Source: Rhodospirillales bacterium (GTDB lineage: Bacteria > Pseudomonadota > Alphaproteobacteria > Rhodospirillales > UBA2165). From it: DNA of 6,694 nucleotides. Below, piece after piece: positions 5,988-6,694 of the stretch. The stretch's first letter is position 1. Each line of letters starts with the position of its first letter. Both the position numbers and the translations under genes were made by a program. The notes under the pieces were generated by a model that made no database searches, was not told the DNA's origin, and saw nothing but the letters and a program-made list of their open reading frames with translations. The stretch is from contig JABMOP010000596.1 of the NCBI GenBank assembly GCA_013204125.1, positions 1 to 6,694 on the forward strand. The letters run 5' to 3'.

Positions 5988-6694
5988 CTAGCGGACCATT
6001 TCTCCATGTTGGCTGATGTCGAGACCCTCGGCCTCAGCTTCTGTTTCGACGCGGAGACCAATGGTCTTGTCGATGACAAACAATATGACCGCCGAAGCAA
6101 CGCCGCTCCAAATGAGTGTGGCGGCGATACCCCAAAGCTGCGTGGTGATCTGGCCGACATTGCCTTCCAGGGCACCGGCAGTTCCGCCGATGGCTTTGAC
6201 TGCAAAGACGCCGGTTAGGACGGCGCCGGTCATGCCGCCGAGCCCGTGGACGGCAAAGACGTCAAGGGAATCGTCATAGCCGAGTTTGGGTTTCAACCAA
6301 GCCGCGCCCCAATAACAGATCAGGCCGGCAAGAATGCCGATAGCGAGGGCACCCTTAGGTCCGACAAATCCTGCGGCCGGTGTGATGGCAACAAGTCCGG
6401 CAACTGCGCCTGACACGACGCCAAGCACGGTCGGTTTTGTACGGAAGATCCATTCGGCAAACATCCAGCTAAGCGCAGCGGCAGCAGCAGCGATCTGCGT
6501 TACGGCCATGGCCATACCCGCCCCGCCGTTAGCGCCGAGCGCGGAACCTGCATTGAAGCCGAACCAGCCGACCCACAAAAGCGAGCCGCCGATGACCGTC
6601 AGCACCAAATTATGCGGTGCCAAGTTTTCAACGCCGTAGCCTTTGCGCTTGCCAAGCATGATGGCGGCGACCAACGCGGCAACACCTGAATTGA
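5988..6694 (-). CDS. amt: Ammonium transporter, C-terminal part only (first amt, cut by the window)
   Basis: The last 234 residues of a second Amt family ammonium channel are visible; the gene runs past the right edge. The visible part begins NSGVAALVAA, just after the position of the first pore histidine. It contains WVGWFGFNAGSA with the counterparts of AmtB F215 and S219, and DDSLDVFAVHG with the counterpart of H318. The phenylalanine-to-histidine spacing of 103 equals that in E. coli AmtB. The cytoplasmic tail GLRVETEAEAEGLDISQHGE is conserved, but the protein ends in MVR rather than the usual tyrosine-containing tip. By eye it is roughly half identical to the neighbouring Amt over the shared region, so this is an old duplication or separate acquisition, not a recent copy. 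A hairpin 105 bases after the TAG probably ends its transcript. No P-II gene follows it directly. Confidence 0.96.
   Translation of the reverse strand, partial: NSGVAALVAAIMLGKRKGYGVENLAPHNLVLTVIGGSLLWVGWFGFNAGSALGANGGAGMAMAVTQIAAAAAALSWMFAEWIFRTKPTVLGVVSGAVAGLVAITPAAGFVGPKGALAIGILAGLICYWGAAWLKPKLGYDDSLDVFAVHGLGGMTGAVLTGVFAVKAIGGTAGALEGNVGQITTQLWGIAATLIWSGVASAVILFVIDKTIGLRVETEAEAEGLDISQHGEMVR

Noticed and set aside
5953..5988. GGCCC/GGGCC pairing just after the first amt stop as a second terminator
   Set aside because: The stem has only five base pairs and a large loop, with no T-run.
5929..5997. Direct repeat TAGCGGACC at 5929-5937 and 5989-5997
   Set aside because: The repeat is only 9 bp, and one copy overlaps the amt stop codon and final codons. 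No insertion or attachment-site context is present.
5909..6016. A 35-codon plus-strand reading frame with GGAGGAA and AAGAGG upstream of ATG 5909
   Set aside because: It overlaps the end of the first amt on the opposite strand and has no recognisable domain. The spacing to either purine run is poor (11 and 2 bases). Chance is the simpler explanation.

Overview
The window looks like a chromosomal segment of an alphaproteobacterium, most plausibly of the Rhodospirillales type. This rests on the style of the P-II and Amt proteins, the short-linker FtsK, and the neighbourhood of amt, glnK, an aminotransferase and ftsK. The species cannot be named from sequence alone. Every supported gene is on the minus strand, so the biological reading order runs from position 6694 down to 1. 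I see no mobile element, CRISPR array, tRNA or rRNA, and no clear sign of transfer. This is an ordinary core region whose interest is mainly regulatory.

Layout in transcription order. (1) 6694-5988: C-terminal half of a first ammonium transporter (Amt), cut by the window edge. (2) 5987-5591: a 397-base spacer with a strong 13-bp GC hairpin, probably the terminator of the first amt. Beyond it lies an AT-rich stretch with a sigma70-like and a sigma54-like promoter candidate, then a very strong ribosome binding site. (3) 5590-4256: a complete second ammonium transporter with a signal peptide. (4) 4203-3865: a P-II signalling protein (glnK), 52 bases after amt. (5) 3864-3737: a 128-base spacer with two hairpins. 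(6) 3736-2543: a PLP-dependent aminotransferase closely resembling DapC, N-succinyldiaminopimelate aminotransferase. (7) 2532-1930: a 200-residue histidine phosphatase, starting 10 bases after the aminotransferase stop. (8) 1844-1: ftsK, the membrane-anchored DNA translocase, lacking its C-terminal end beyond the window.

How the genes fit together. Amt and GlnK form the classic ammonium-uptake module: P-II binds 2-oxoglutarate and ATP/ADP and, when nitrogen is plentiful, plugs the Amt trimer. The aminotransferase uses the glutamate/2-oxoglutarate pair and feeds the lysine and peptidoglycan precursor diaminopimelate. FtsK acts at the division septum. No single pathway joins all of them. The left half is better read as a conserved neighbourhood, the right half as a nitrogen-regulated module. 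No undescribed system is evident. The points most worth a second look are the doubled amt with one P-II, the candidate dual promoter, and the altered B-loop of the P-II protein.
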